DNA from: Neostapfia colusana
Taxonomy: Eukaryota; Streptophyta; Magnoliopsida; Poales; Poaceae
Assembly: GCA_030760725.1 (NCBI GenBank)
Contig: JASWHV010000012.1
Coordinates: forward strand, 35,061,652 to 35,125,651
Direction of reading: 5' to 3'
DNA: 64,000 nt
Positions 20,756 through 33,405 of the stretch are shown piece after piece (position 1 is the stretch's first letter; every line of letters begins with the position of its first letter). Below the pieces are notes generated by a model. The model saw only the letters and a list, made by a program, of their open reading frames with translations, did no database searches and was not told the DNA's origin. Position numbers and translations under genes: made by a program.

Positions 20756-23700
20756 TTACCGGATATGCGACGTGAAAAAGTCGGGGTAGTTAGTGCGAAG
20801 AAATTCTTTGCTCTCCCATGTCGCTTCGTCCACGGAGTGATTACTCCATAGAACTTTGTAGAACCACAACGTGCGGTTGCGTGTGGTTCGGGCCTTTTCA
20901 TCAATAATCTGCACCGGTTCCTCCCGATAGGTGAGATCCGGTTGCAGTTCTTCAATATCTTCCAGCTGAACGGTAGTTGATAGCTTGAGACACTTCCTCA
21001 GCTGGGAAATGTGAAAGACGTCGTGCACACCGGAAAGTGCTTCTGGTAATTTCAGCCGGTATGCCACTGATCCACATCTTTCGGTAATCTGGAATGGACC
21101 GATGAATCGGGGTGCCAACTTTCCTCTCACCAGAAATCTGTTTACGCCCTTCATTGGAGACACCCGTAGATATACGTGATCTCCAACTTCGAATTGTAAT
21201 GGCGCCTTCTCCGGTCCGCATACTGTTTCTGACGGGATTGAGCGGCTTTTAGGTTCGCTTGAATCAGTCGAACCTTTTCTTCCGCGTTGTTGACAAGGTC
21301 AATCCCGAAGGTAACCCTTTCGCCAGACTCACACCAGTTCAATGGTGTGTGGCACTTCCTACCGTATAGCGCCTCGTAAGGTGCCATCTTGATGCTGGCT
21401 TGGTACCCATTATTGTACGAGAACTCGGCTAACGGCAAGTGATCATCCCAATTCTTGCCGTGGTTGATAGCGCAAGCTCGTAGCATGCCTTCTAGGATCT
21501 GATTTACCCGCTCGGTTTGTCCATCCGTCTGCGGGTGGTACGCTGAACTACGGATCAGCTTCGTCCCCAAGGCAGCGTGCAGCTGCTCACAAAATCAGGA
21601 CACAAATAAAGTGCCCCGGTCCGATATGATGGTACGGGGTACGCCGTACAAGCATAGGATCCGTGAGATGTACAGTTCAGCGTACTTCTTGGCATTGTAG
21701 TTGGTGTTGACCGGGATGAAATGGGCAACTTTGGTGAGCCGATCGACGATCACCCATACAGAATCATATTTCTGCAAAGTGGTGGGTAAACCGACGATGA
21801 ATTCCATGCTCACATCCTCCCATTTCCAGGCAGGAATGCCCAGTGGTTGCAGCAGTCCCGGTTTCCGCATGTGGTCTGCCTTCACCCTTCGACATGTATC
21901 ACACTCGGACACGTATTTTGCAGTCTCACGCTTCATCCTTGTCCACCAAAACTTGCTTTTGAGTTCTTGATACATCTTGTTGCTGCCGGGGTGAATAGAA
22001 ACTTTTGATAAGTGAGCCTCATCAAAAAATTTCTTCCGTAATTCCGGGTTACGGGGTACGACGATCCGGTCCTTGAACCATAGGATGCCGTCTCCGTCCT
22101 TCCGGAAACATTTCAGCTCCCCACTGTCTACACGTCTCCGTAAATGTGACATGCCCATGTCATTCTTCTGGGCTACTGCTATCTCTTCACGGATGGTGGG
22201 GATCAAAGCTAGGTTGTAGAGAGCTCCATGTGGAATCACATGTAGTGGTGGTTCGCTCTCTTCCAACGGTGTGATGGTCAGGTTGTTGACGTGTGACTTG
22301 CGGCTCAGCGCATCTGCCACTACGTTTGCCTTGCCCGGATGATAATGGATCTCTATTTCGTAATCCTTTATCAATTCTAACCATCTTCGTTGCCTCATGT
22401 CCAGCTCCTTCTGAGTGAATATGTACTTGAGGCTTTTGTGGTCGGTATATAGATGTATGAGGTTACCGAGTAGGTAGTGCCTCCAGATTTTCAGTGCAAG
22501 TACCACGGGAGCGAGCTCCAAGTCGTGAGTTGGATAATTTTGCTCATGGTTTCTAAGCTGCCGTGATCCATATGCGACCACTCTTCGGTCTTGCATCAGC
22601 ACACATCCGAGCCCAATGCCGGATGCATCGCAGTGCACATCGAACGGTTTTGTTGTGTCTGGCTGCGCCAAAACCGGTGCTGATGTCCGGTGCTTAACTA
22701 AAGCCTTGAATGCTGCTTCACATGTTGGACTCCAAACATATTTGGTAGCCTTCTTTAGCAGCTCTGTCATAGGCTTGGCAATCTTCGATAAGTTCGGAAT
22801 GAACCTCTGATAATATCCCGCGAGCCCGAGGAAACTCCGTACCTCGTGAACAGTTCTGGGGGATTTCCAATTCAGCACTTGAGTGATCTTGCTCGGGTCC
22901 ACAGCGATACCCTCCGCTGAGATGATATGCCCGAGAAAAGGCACTTGCGATATCCAAAACTCGCATTTGCTGAATTTCGCGTATAACTTGTGGTCCCGCA
23001 GCCGTTGCAAGACTATACGCAGATGTTTCTTGTGATCTTCCTCCGACTTGGAATATACCAGGATGTCGTCGATGAAGACCACGACAAACTTGTCCAGCTC
23101 CGGCATGAATACCGAGTTCATCAAGAACATGAAGTGAGCTGGAGCATTGGTGAGGCCGAAGGACATGACCAGGTACTCATAGAGTCCGTACCTCATTGAG
23201 AAAGCCGTCTTCAGAATGTCCTCAGCCCTTATCTTAATCTGATGGTACCCGGATCTTAAGTCCATTTTGGAAAAGATCTTTGCTTCGACCAACTGATTAA
23301 ACAACATGTCGATCCGTGGCAACGGGTACTTGTTCTTGATGGTTACGACATTTAATGGACGATAGTCCACGCAAAGCCGCAACGTCTCATCCTTCTTCTT
23401 GACAAATAATGCCGAACAACCCCATGGCGAGGAGATCGGCCTAATAAAACCCTTCTCCAGGAGGTCCGTGAGCTGAGTCTTCAGTTCAGCCACCTCCTTG
23501 GGCGCCATCTTGTACGGCCTTCGGGATATTGGCATGGTTCCCGGTGCAAGTTCAATCTTGAACTCCACCCCTCTATCAGGCGGCATCCCCGGCAAATCCT
23601 CCGGGAATACGTCAGGGAACTCTCGGACCACTGGAATATCTTCCAATCTGATGGTTGTGGCTTGATAGACACTTGGAAGTTTTATTTCTGGACTGCCCAG

Positions 23701-23907
23701 AAATAAGGAGTGAGACCCGTGCACTTCTGAGTTTAAGTGCACGACTCGAAGGACGGTGTCTAAAACAGCACCGTGGCGGGTTAACCACGACATCCCTAGG
23801 ATGACATCGACCTTGTGTCCCTCTAAGATAATGAGAGACGTGGGGTACACTCTACCCGCTAAGCATAATGGTGCCTTGGAGACCATTACGCTTGCTGAAA
23901 TCTTCCC
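20756..23907 (-). pseudogene. Broken pol of B1 (partial protease, RT, RNase H, integrase, chromodomain)
   Basis: Homology to the family A polyprotein starts on the minus strand at about 23907 with the GKIS stretch, after the position of the protease DSGA, which is absent. It then follows A through GMSWL, RT with FIDD, RNase H, integrase and chromodomain. The frame is open to a TGA at 21595-21597, where B2 has an Arg codon, then continues to a one-base frameshift near 21203, after which the last 136 codons (20756-21163) hold the GPF module and chromodomain. The frameshift is shared with B2 but not with the 56.7-kb copy. The RT core motif is intact, but no full-length pol could be made. Confidence 0.9.
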
Positions 23908-24271
23908 ACACATGCTGAGCCCGTCCCTCCACCGGAACGAGCGCGTATGGAGTGCACTCCATAGCATGCACGTGTAATTGACAGAAACGTGACATGGTGT
24001 CACGGGCTGCCACTTGCCACATCCCTTCCTTCTGTCTTCCTCTCACCGTAACGGTGAACGGCACCCAACCGGGTGGCGTAGCTCCTACAGGGACTTCGAC
24101 ATGGATCGTCCACATCTTATTCCCCTCTTCGCCTTCTTCCTTGGCGAAGTACTGCGGCATCTGGTCATACCCGAAATATTGGAGCATTTGCCACAATGCT
24201 TCCGGATAGCCGCTACGGTGAGAACAGTGGGACACCACCCACCCGTTCTCCAATTGCTTATCTGCTGTCAT
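23852..24271 (-). CDS. Accessory ORF replacing gag in B1 (139 aa, unknown function)
   Basis: This frame begins with ATG directly after TTATTACAG, at the place where gag begins in family A. It has no gag, zinc-knuckle or protease motif. Visible features: MTADKQLENGWVVSHC start, YFGYDQMPQYF, an acidic KEEGEEGNK patch, WTIHVEVPVG, VPFTVTVRGRQ, QVAARDTMSRFCQLH. Aromatic residues, alternating beta-type segments and a helical AARD...LC tail suggest a small folded domain, perhaps captured from the host. The last 56 bases overlap the start of pol homology in another frame. B2 has a 139-aa counterpart with a handful of replacements. It recalls ORFs predicted in grass genomes, but I cannot name a family. 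Confidence 0.6.
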   Translation of the reverse strand: MTADKQLENGWVVSHCSHRSGYPEALWQMLQYFGYDQMPQYFAKEEGEEGNKMWTIHVEVPVGATPPGWVPFTVTVRGRQKEGMWQVAARDTMSRFCQLHVHAMECTPYALVPVEGRAQHVWEDFSKRNGLQGTIMLSG

Positions 24272-25770
24272 CTGTAATAATGTATTTGAGAAATGTCAAA
24301 TATTTATTTAAACAGTAAACCACTGAGTTATAACATAAGACATGTCATTGAACCCATAAAACTTGGAAACATAGTTCAAATTTTAAACAAATTTGACTGC
24401 TGATCTGCTGTTCCCATGACAGCCCTGACCAGTTTCCATATCAACCTGATTTAGGCCATGCTAAAGGCAAACCCAATTGTGGAGCTCAACATCAAAGTTA
24501 AAGATAACTTCAATAGCTTTCCAGAAAGTATTTGCTTGGCCTAAGATCTGTCCTGGTTCAAAAGTTATGAGATGCCAAAGTTAACAGAATTTCTGGAGAA
24601 ATCTGGACAGCACCTCCCTGCTTTAGGTACTGATTTAATCCAAGAATTCCAGTTAATTATGTTCCTAATCTGACAAAACTTTCTGTTACAAAGTTGTAAA
24701 CCATCTAACATGCTTTTCATAACTACCTCATTTTCTATTTTTGGATTTTTATGCAGGAAGTTATACTCAATTTACAGAGAGTTTACAGGGAGTCTTTGCT
24801 CTGTCCTGTTTTCTGGACAGTTTCAACTCTACTGCATTTTTCGATTGGTTAAGTGATGAAACACCTCTGGACCTCAACATAAGAGTTGTAAAGCTCTTCC
24901 AAAGCTTTCCATAAATGTATCATATGACCCCAACCTCGAAAGAACTCAACCTCTAACCTCTGACTAACTTCAGCCTTGATTCAGCTGAAAACAGAGTGCT
25001 CTGTCCTTAACAACCTATAAGTTGAAAACTTGTTTACTTTGAATATCCTGTTCAAGGGAAGGAGTTACATCAAGTTTTACTACTTTAGATCAAAACCTTC
25101 AAGTTTTAAATGAAGTTGTTCATTTAGTTGGGTGTGACATCAATGCGTCACCAGATTATGTCGGTACTACGTCCTCACAAAGAAAATCCTATACCGGACT
25201 TAGCCGGCTTCGTTAATTCAGTGGCACTAAACGTCACTCGCACACGGATGCTACACATCTACCGTTTCGTGGTCAGGCTACCTGCAGAAACTCAAACAAT
25301 CATCAGACTCGGCTGCACACCGAGCCCGGAATCCATACAGTTCGTACACCCGGCAGTCATCACTCGCCCGAATGTTCTCAAGCCAAACACGCCTTGAGTT
25401 ACGTGTTCACGTTTCAGACCACGTGACGGGGTCTCCCAAATTACACCACGCACGCCAGGGACAGACGTTGCTCGAATATCCCAAACGACATGAAGAGTTG
25501 TAGAGGATATTAAAGCGGGTCGGGTTACCTGCCACCCGTGGGGCTCCACCCTTCAGCATGTGCGCACTGGTGGACAGCGCTTACGTGTACCCCCCAAGAC
25601 ATAAACGTCCCGAGATACACAATTTTCCGACATAATCAAATAAGTTAATATGCCACTTTCTATATGCTAATATCATCCTTATACGGGCTACTAACTCGTT
25701 CCTCACTGGATTTTTGAAAATGATGTCCTTTGTAGTGCGTTAAACCTCAAGCGGCCTCTGATACCAACGC
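24272..25770 (-). other. 5' leader of B1 with primer binding site
   Basis: Noncoding stretch between the LTR and the accessory ORF. It resembles the family A leader: an AT-rich half next to the ORF and repeated modules near the LTR (about 25300-25605). The primer site is at 25754-25766 on the minus strand and reads TGGTATCAGAGGC, one base off the tRNA-Met complement present in B2. An 89-codon plus-strand frame at 25128-25397 is antisense to the modules and I do not regard it as a gene. Confidence 0.78.
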
Positions 25771-28700
25771 TGACACGACCCCACGGTCTTGTCGAGCCAG
25801 GATCACGCTGAGGGATGCTGCGTTGCACAGCACCGTATAACACACGTCAAAGGTACAAAGCGGAAGCGAAATTTTATTACATAAACAAGTTTATGAACAT
25901 GTTTACATCAAAATAAGTCTAGTCTACACTCGCGGGTGTAGACTACACATCAAGTTCACGTTCAGCCCTTGAACGTGTCCTTGCTAGCACACACGCATAC
26001 TAACTCTGCGGCGTGCACGACTCCCACTCGACAGGGTTCCCCTCCTGGAGTTTTGTCTCCTCTTCAGGAGTCCCTTCCTCATAGAACCCTGCAAAAGCTT
26101 CAAACACAAGCAGTGAGCATGAAGGCTCAGCAAGTCTTACCCGTCTCACCTAAACATGGAACTTCTACATGAGGGGTAATGGGTTACATGAGGTAAAAAT
26201 CATTTGCAAGGACTCGCCTAATTAGTAGAACCTTACTTTCAAGTTTTAGCAGCAGGTTGTGGAGAACCTTACGCTAAGGTACATGAGAGAGCCGCAATCA
26301 AACAAGAAACGCATTTCTCTCATGTACTTTGCCCAAAGTTGAAATGAACTTTAGTTAGCTCTAAACTACAGCAAACCATTAACAAGCAAAGTCCATCTTT
26401 CAATCAGCATCATTTTATCATGTGACTAGCCTATTCTTTCTACGTCATGGTACAGTGAACAAGTGGTACTCACTGACCGTGAGGGACGGCGATTATAATC
26501 GATTTACACCTGCAGGGTTACCCGAACAACCCGTCACGTACGCCCGTACTCGATGTTGCCTACAACAACCATCACGGACGCCGTACGCAACCACCTTTCG
26601 CCCGTCAGCCAAATATTGAACCGGTCCCATCGTCCTGAGCAAGAGGTCTCTGCACGCGCATCTCAGTGCTGCCAGCCGATTTACACCTCGAGCTCTCAAC
26701 CTACCCTCTGAACGATGGGCAATGTCTCAATACCCAGCTACCCGAGTTACATCGGTTTCCCGGTTCCCATATATCCGGTAGGTCTTCGATACTGTTCTAG
26801 CTTGTTCAACAGGCCCGCACACGGCTCGGTCCTCAATCGACACAAGCGGAGCTACAGCACACAGGCACCAAAGTCCTGCTGCCCTTACTCTCCGCTCGGT
26901 CTCATCTTTCTTGCCATGTGTATCATGTGCTATCTCTACCCGAGTCGAGTGCCTCTAGCCTATGCTCGCGAGTAGTTCCAACTACTCGACTTGTACCGAA
27001 TCCTACTCTATCTTAGCATTGCAGTAGCTAACGGGGTTTGCCATCCTAAACCCAACCCATGGTTTTCTTGGCTATGCAGTTGGGTTTCCAAACAAGACTC
27101 TAATGCAAAGAATAACGTAATCATGTATGTGCTTAAAACAATAAAACTTGTAAAAGGTTAATGCAAACCGGAGCTTGCCTTGCTGCTCTTGGTCGTAGGC
27201 TAGCTGTTCCTCCGGAGTAACGGAGTCTAGGACTTCGGGTTCCTCCTCGACCTTAGCGACTACATGATAGAAGCAATATATGTATCAATTTAAATGCATT
27301 TGTATTGAGTTTGAAGTTGTGAAGTCTATAACTCTCACTAGACAGACCCAATGACTGTGAAACTTTTACTGTGGCTTGGTTACATCCTAGGTACATACTT
27401 GGTCAAGTTTTAGTTGCAGTAAAGCTCATTTGAGCCGTCCACAATTAATTATGCACTTGACCTTAATTGAAGGCTTTTAGGGTGTTCTAAGGATTTTCAT
27501 GAAACAAACTATGACTTTCTGAAAACTATATTTTCAGAGGGTTCTACTGGAGTTGGTCTCACTTAATTTGCAGGTTCCTAGCTAAAGATATGAGCTAAAC
27601 AATTTCAGAGAAAATTCTGAAAATGTTTCTGAACATTTTCTATTTTCTCTGGAACAGTTTCACTAATCACACCATTAGGTGGATCAAATAGCTCAAATGG
27701 GTCTGAAATTTTTATGGTAGCTCTAGGATATTTTGGTGAACATCCCAGCAAAATTTCAGGATTTTCCTCCACAGGATTCTCCAGTTAAAATTCCTAACAG
27801 TTTAAAATTTGAGGAATTAATTCTGGAGAAACAAGGGTTTTCATGAAGTGAAACTTGATTTGATGGAAAGTGCTTAGAGAGCTGAATCCAGAAAAATTTG
27901 GTTCACTCGATTTGGAGCTTTCTAGCCAAAGTTATGAGGATTTGAAATTTGGAAGAATTCTGAAAATCGGGGAAAAAGTTTAAACTCTCGGGGGCCCGCG
28001 GGGACACGTGTCGAGCGCGGAGGTGTCCGGCACACCGGGGCTCACAGGGTATTTGCGCGCCAGCACACCAGATCCCGGCCACAGCCCGATCCCGATTTAA
28101 AATATCTTCCGCTGACAGCTGGGGTCCACCCCTTCATCAACCTCCCGACGCTCGCGCTCTGCCGCCGAGGAGCCTCGCCGGAGAGCTTGCCGCCGGCTTC
28201 TGTACAGCTCCAAACTTCACGATTTCGGCCGCCTCTGCCTATTTTCTCTCGGGGAATAGGATTCTCGGGCCAGCTCGCCATGAAAATGGCCGCCACATGG
28301 TCGGCGACGAGCCGCAGACTCGGGAGAACTTCGGCCGTGTTGCCCATCCTCCCTAGCACCTAACCCGATCGAGCTAAGGGTCGTCGAGCATCAGTGGACC
28401 ATAGGAAAGGTCGACGTGAGCTCCACGGAGCTCGGGAAGGGCTGTGTTGGGCTGTCACCGTGCGACCTAGGACGGAAATCAGGATTTCTACTAAAACTCG
28501 AAGAACAGCGGTTTCTCTCCACAGTTCTTCGTGGTTCCTGCTCCTATGGACCCGCACGGGCTACTAGAAGTGATCCTCTCCATGAGAGGACGAATGATGC
28601 AGTTTGTCTTACGAATTTCTCGGATCAGTGCAAACCTCACTTTTGCACACCGTTGCGAAAACATGAAATTCCGGCTTGAGCAGCGCTCGTCACGCCGCCG

Positions 28701-29821
28701 GAGCTTACGGAAAAGAAAGAGGAGTTGAAGGCGAACCTCTTTGCTGTTTACAGATCCGTGAACGGTGGGCTGTGGTGGCCGGAAGGACGGTTCCCGCAGC
28801 AGCGGCTCGAGCTGAACCGGCAGGGCAAAGATCACCGCGGTGGAGCTCGGGGAAGGCTGCGCAGGGCCTGGAACCGATGCGAAGGTGTTGAAGGTGGCTT
28901 GGCGCACCCGGTGCTGGTCTCAGATCGCCGGGAGGGTCACTGGATCGGCCGGGCAATGAGGACCCGACGGTTCACTCGGGCGGCGAGGTGTTTCGGCGTT
29001 TTGGGTGGAAGTGCGACGAGGCAGCGGTGGAAGGCGCCGGTGACCGCTCGGGCGGGTAGATAAAGACCCAGGGAGTCGGTTCCGCGGCTGAGATCGGCAA
29101 GCAGCTGGTGGCTTCGCCGTTTCTTCGCCGTGGCGGCAGCTGCAGCGCGCGCGGTTACCCAAGCTGAGCTCTCAGTCGGTTTCTTTTGCTTCAGTGGCTG
29201 ACATGTGGGTCCCACCCAGGGTTTTAACCTCTGAAATTCACTCCTAATCACTGTTGTAAACAGTGAGCCCCAAAATACCCATGGTGATTCAAATTATTCA
29301 CCCATGAGCCATTTGAATTGATAGAATTCAAATTGGGTTTGGTTTGAATGAATTTCAGCACAAGTTCAGTTTTGAATTCAAATAAAGTTTGAATTTGCCC
29401 CACTTAGCTCATGTCAAGATCAACTCCAAATGGAGTGAAAATTTGTGTGTAAGCTCACAAAAATGTGCTGAGTAAGAATATGCCTCCCACTTTTAAATTC
29501 ATGGGATAAAAACAGTTTGAATTTGAATATGGTTTCAAACTGCCCTCTTTCTAACTATACCCAAAATGACCTCAAAAAGGTTTTGAATTTGGGTGAAACT
29601 TGGCATGGACATCCTTAGCAATGTGTAGGAGTTTTCATATGTCCAGCCCACCTATATCACATGTGGGAAATACCACTTTTGCAATATGTGAGTTTGTTCT
29701 CTAATGAGCATGTTGATGGTGGTTACTTGCTCTTCATTTGTGTTCATCAACTTTCCTCAAATAAGGTGTGTGGTGTGGTGATGAACACTTCAAATGTGTG
29801 TCAAAAACTAAGGCCCTTACA
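25771..29821 (-). repeat. Family B LTR shared between B1 (5' LTR) and B2 (3' LTR), 4051 bp
   Basis: Sense start TGTAAGGGCC at 29821, next to the B2 polypurine tract; sense end CGTGTCA at 25771, next to the B1 primer site. Both functional neighbours are present, so one LTR serves two internal regions. Contents in plus coordinates: U5 hairpin 25814-25834, LTR core shared with A and C 25900-27300 including the palindrome 26969-26988, AT-rich 27300-27990, GC-rich block 27990-29230, AT-rich 29230-29821. Confidence 0.9.
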
Positions 29822-29838
29822 TTCCCCCCCCCCTTAAA
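29822..29838 (-). other. Polypurine tract, B2
   Basis: On the minus strand TTAAGGGGGGGGGG-type run (ten G) ending at the LTR start. It is longer than the six-G run in B1, so the G run varies between the copies. Confidence 0.8.
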
Positions 29839-29889
29839 AGAATCTCGTCCCGAGATTATAAGTTGAAAATGAGAGAGGACGGTGGAAAA

Positions 29890-32800
29890 TTACCGGATAT
29901 GCGACGTGAAAAAGTCGGGGTAGTTAGTGCGAAGAAATTCTTCGCTCTCCCATGTCACTTCGTCCACGGAGTGATTACTCCATAGAACTTTGTAGAACCA
30001 CAACGTACGGTTGCATGTGGTTCGGGCCTTTTCATCAATAATCTGCACCGGTTCTTCCCGATAGGTGAGATCCGGTTGCAGTTCTTCAATATCTTCCAGC
30101 TGAACGGTAGTTGATAGCTTGAGACACTTCCTCAGCTGGGAAATGTGAAAGACGTCGTGCACACCGGAAAGTGCTTCTGGTAATTTCAGCCGGTATGCCA
30201 CTGATCCACATCTTTCGGTAATCTGGAATGGACCGATGAATCGGGGTGCTAACTTTCCTCTCACCCCAAATCTGTTTACGCCCTTCATTGGAGACACCCA
30301 TAGATATACGTGATCTCCAACTTCGAATTGTAATGGCGCCTTCTCCGGTCCGCATACTGTTTCTGACGGGATTGAGTGGCTTTTAGGTTCGCTTGAATCA
30401 GTCGAACCTTTTCTTCCGCGTTGTTGACAAGGTCAATCCCAAAGGTAACCCTTTCGCCAGACTCACACCAGTTCAATGGTGTGCGGCACTTCCTACCGTA
30501 TAGCGCCTCGTAAGGTGCCATCTTGATGCTGGCTTGGTACCTATTATTGTACGAGAACTCGGCTAACGGCAAGTGATCATCCCAATTCTTGTCGTGGTTG
30601 ATAGCGCAAGCTCGTAGCATGTCTTCTAGGATCTGATTTACCCGCTCGGTTTGTCCATCCATCTGCGGGTGGTACGCTGAACTACGGATCAGCTTCGTCC
30701 CCAAGGCAGCGTGCAGCTGCTCCCAAAAACGGGACACAAATAAAGTGCCTCGGTCCGATATGATGGTACGGGGTACGCCGTACAAGCATATGATCCGTGA
30801 GATGTACAGTTCAGCGTACTTCTTGGCATTGTATTTGGTGTTGACCGGGATGAAATGGGCAACTTTGGTGAGCCGATCGACGATCACCCATACAGAATCA
30901 TATTTCTGCAAAGTGGTGGGTAAACCGACGATGAATTCCATGCTCACATTCTCCCATTTCCAGGCAGGAATGCCCAGTGGTTGCAGCAGTCCCGGTTTCC
31001 GCATGTGGTCTGCCTTCACCCTTCGACATGTATCACACTCGGACACGTATTTTGCAGTCTCACGCTTCATCCGTGTCCACCAAAACTTGCTTTTGAGTTC
31101 TTGATACATCTTGTTGCTGCCGGGGTGAATAGAAAATTTTGATAAGTGAGCCTCATCAAAAAATTTCTTCCGTAATTCTGGGTTACGGGGTACGACGATC
31201 CGGTCCTTGAACCATAGGATGCCGTCTCCGTCCTTCCGGAAATATTTCAGCTCCCCACTGTCTACACGTCTCTGTAAATGTGACATGCCCTTGTCATTCT
31301 TCTGGGCTACCGCTATCTCTTCACGGATGGTGGGGATCAAAGCTAGGTTGTAGAGAGATCCATGTGGAATCACATGTAGTGGTGGTTCGCTCTCTTCCAA
31401 CGGTGTGATGGTCAGGTTGTTGACGTGTGACTTGCGGCTCAGCGCATCTGCCACTACGTTTGCCTTGCCCGGATGATAATGGATCTCTATTTCGTAATCC
31501 TTTATCAATTCTAACCATCTTCGTTGCCTCATGTTCAGCTCCTTCTGAGTGAATATGTACTTGAGGCTTTTGTGGTCGGTATATAGATGTACGAGGTTAC
31601 CGAGTAGGTAGTGCCTCCACATTTTCAGTGCAAGTACCACGGCAGCGAGCTCCAAGTCGTGAGTTGGATAATTTTGCTCATGGTTTCTAAGATGCCGTGA
31701 TCCATACGCGACCACTCTTCGGTCTTGCATCAGCACACATCCGAGCCCAATGCCGGATGCATCGCAGTACACATCGAACGGTTTTGTTGTGTCTGGCTGC
31801 GCCAAAACCGGTGCTGATGTCAGGTTCTTAACTAAATCCTTGAATGCTGCTTCACATGTTGGACTCCAAACATATTTGGTAGCCTTCTTTAGCAGCTCTG
31901 TCATAGGCTTGGCAATCTTCGAGAAGTTCGGAATGAACCTCCGATAATGTCCCGCGAGCCCGAGGAAATTCTGTACCTCATGAACAGTTCTCGGGGATTT
32001 CCAATTCAGCACTTGAGTGATCTTGCTCGGGTCCACAGTGATACCCTCCGCTGGGATGATATTCCCGAGAAAAGGCACTTGCGATATCCAAAACTCGCAT
32101 TTGCTGAATTTCGCGTATAACTTGTGGTCCCGCAGCCGTTGCAAGACTATACGCAGATGTTTCTTGTGATCTTCCTCCGACTTGGAATATACCAGGATGT
32201 CGTCGATGAAGACCACGACAAACTTGTCCAGCTCCGGCATGAATACCGAGTTCATCAAGTACATGAAGTGAGCTGAAGCATTGGTGAGGCCGAAGGACAT
32301 GACCAGGTACTCATAGAGTCCGTACCTCGTTGAGAAAGCCGTCTTCGGAATGTCCTCAGCCCTTATCTTAATCTGATGGTACCCAGATCTTAAGTCCATT
32401 TTGGAAAAGATCTTTGCTTCGACCAACTGATCAAACAACATGTCGATCCGTGGCAACACGTACTTGTTCTTGATGGTTACGGCATTTAATGGACGATAGT
32501 CCATGCAAAGCCGCAACGTCTCATCCTTCTTCTTGACAAATAATGCCGAACAACCCCATGGCGAGGAGCTCGGCCTAATAAAACCCTTCTCCAGGAGGTC
32601 CGTGAGCTGAGTCTTCAGTTCAGCCAACTCCTTGAGCGCCATCTTGTACGGCCTTCAGGATATTGGCATGGTTCCCGGTGCAAGTTCAATCTTGAACTCC
32701 ACCTCTCTATCAGGCGGCATCCCCGGCAAATCCTCCGGAAATACGTTAGGGAACTCTCGGACCACTGGAATATCTTCCAATCTGATGGTTGTGGCTTGAT

Positions 32801-33041
32801 AGACACTTGGAAGTTTTATTTCTGGACTGTCCTGAAATAAGGAGTGAGACCCTTGCACTTCTGAGTTTAAGTGCACGACTCGTAGGACGGTGTCTAAAAC
32901 AGGGCCGTGGCGGGTTAACCACGACATCCCTAGGATGACATCGACCTTCTGTCCCTCTAAGATAATGAGAGACGTGGGGTACACTCTACCCGCTAAGCAT
33001 AATGGTGCCTTGGAGACCATTACGCTTGCTGAAATCTTCCC
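29890..33041 (-). pseudogene. Broken pol of B2 (partial protease, RT, RNase H, integrase, chromodomain)
   Basis: Same extent and order as B1 pol. Differences: the Arg codon lost in B1 at the integrase core is intact here, but a CGA to TGA change makes a stop at 32655-32657 just before RT. The one-base frameshift before the GPF module is at about 30336, the same site as in B1, and the chromodomain frame 29890-30297 follows. FIDD, RNase H and the integrase triad can be read. The two copies therefore share one inherited lesion and each carries a private stop. Confidence 0.9.
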
Positions 33042-33405
33042 ACACATGCTGAGCCCGTCCCTCCACCGGAACGACCGCGTATGGAGTGCCCTCCATAGCC
33101 TGCACGTGTAATTGACAGAAACGTGACATGGTGTCACGGGCTGCCACTTGCCACATCCCTTCCGGCTGTCTTCCTCTCACCGTAACGGTGAACGGCACCC
33201 AACCGGGTGGCGTAGGTCCTACAGGGACTTTGGCATGGATCGTCCACGTCTTGTTCCCCTCTTCGCCTTCTTCCTTGGCGAAGTACTGCGGCATCTGGTC
33301 GTACCCAAAATATTGGAGCATTTGCCACAATGCTTCCGGGTAGCCGCTACGGTGAGAACAGTGGGACACCACCCACCCGTTCTCCAATTGCTTATCTGCT
33401 GTCAT
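32986..33405 (-). CDS. Accessory ORF replacing gag in B2 (139 aa, unknown function)
   Basis: Counterpart of the B1 frame at 23852-24271 with identical length and start context (a TTTACAG-type run before ATG). Replacements noted against B1 include Met/Thr in NK-W, Val-Glu/Ala-Lys, Ala/Pro before TPPGW, Lys/Pro in RQ-EG, and changes near CTPYAL/GTPYAV. No stop has appeared although pol in both copies has decayed. That could reflect selection, short length or recent shared origin; two copies cannot decide. Translation could be direct from an mRNA whose leader is removed at the CAG upstream of the ATG, which is inference. Confidence 0.6.
   Translation of the reverse strand: MTADKQLENGWVVSHCSHRSGYPEALWQMLQYFGYDQMPQYFAKEEGEEGNKTWTIHAKVPVGPTPPGWVPFTVTVRGRQPEGMWQVAARDTMSRFCQLHVQAMEGTPYAVVPVEGRAQHVWEDFSKRNGLQGTIMLSG

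Noticed and set aside
25128..25397. 89-codon plus-strand frame present in both B leaders (also 34261-34530)
   Set aside because: Antisense to the leader and over its repeated modules. Its conservation is explained by the recent common origin of B1 and B2.
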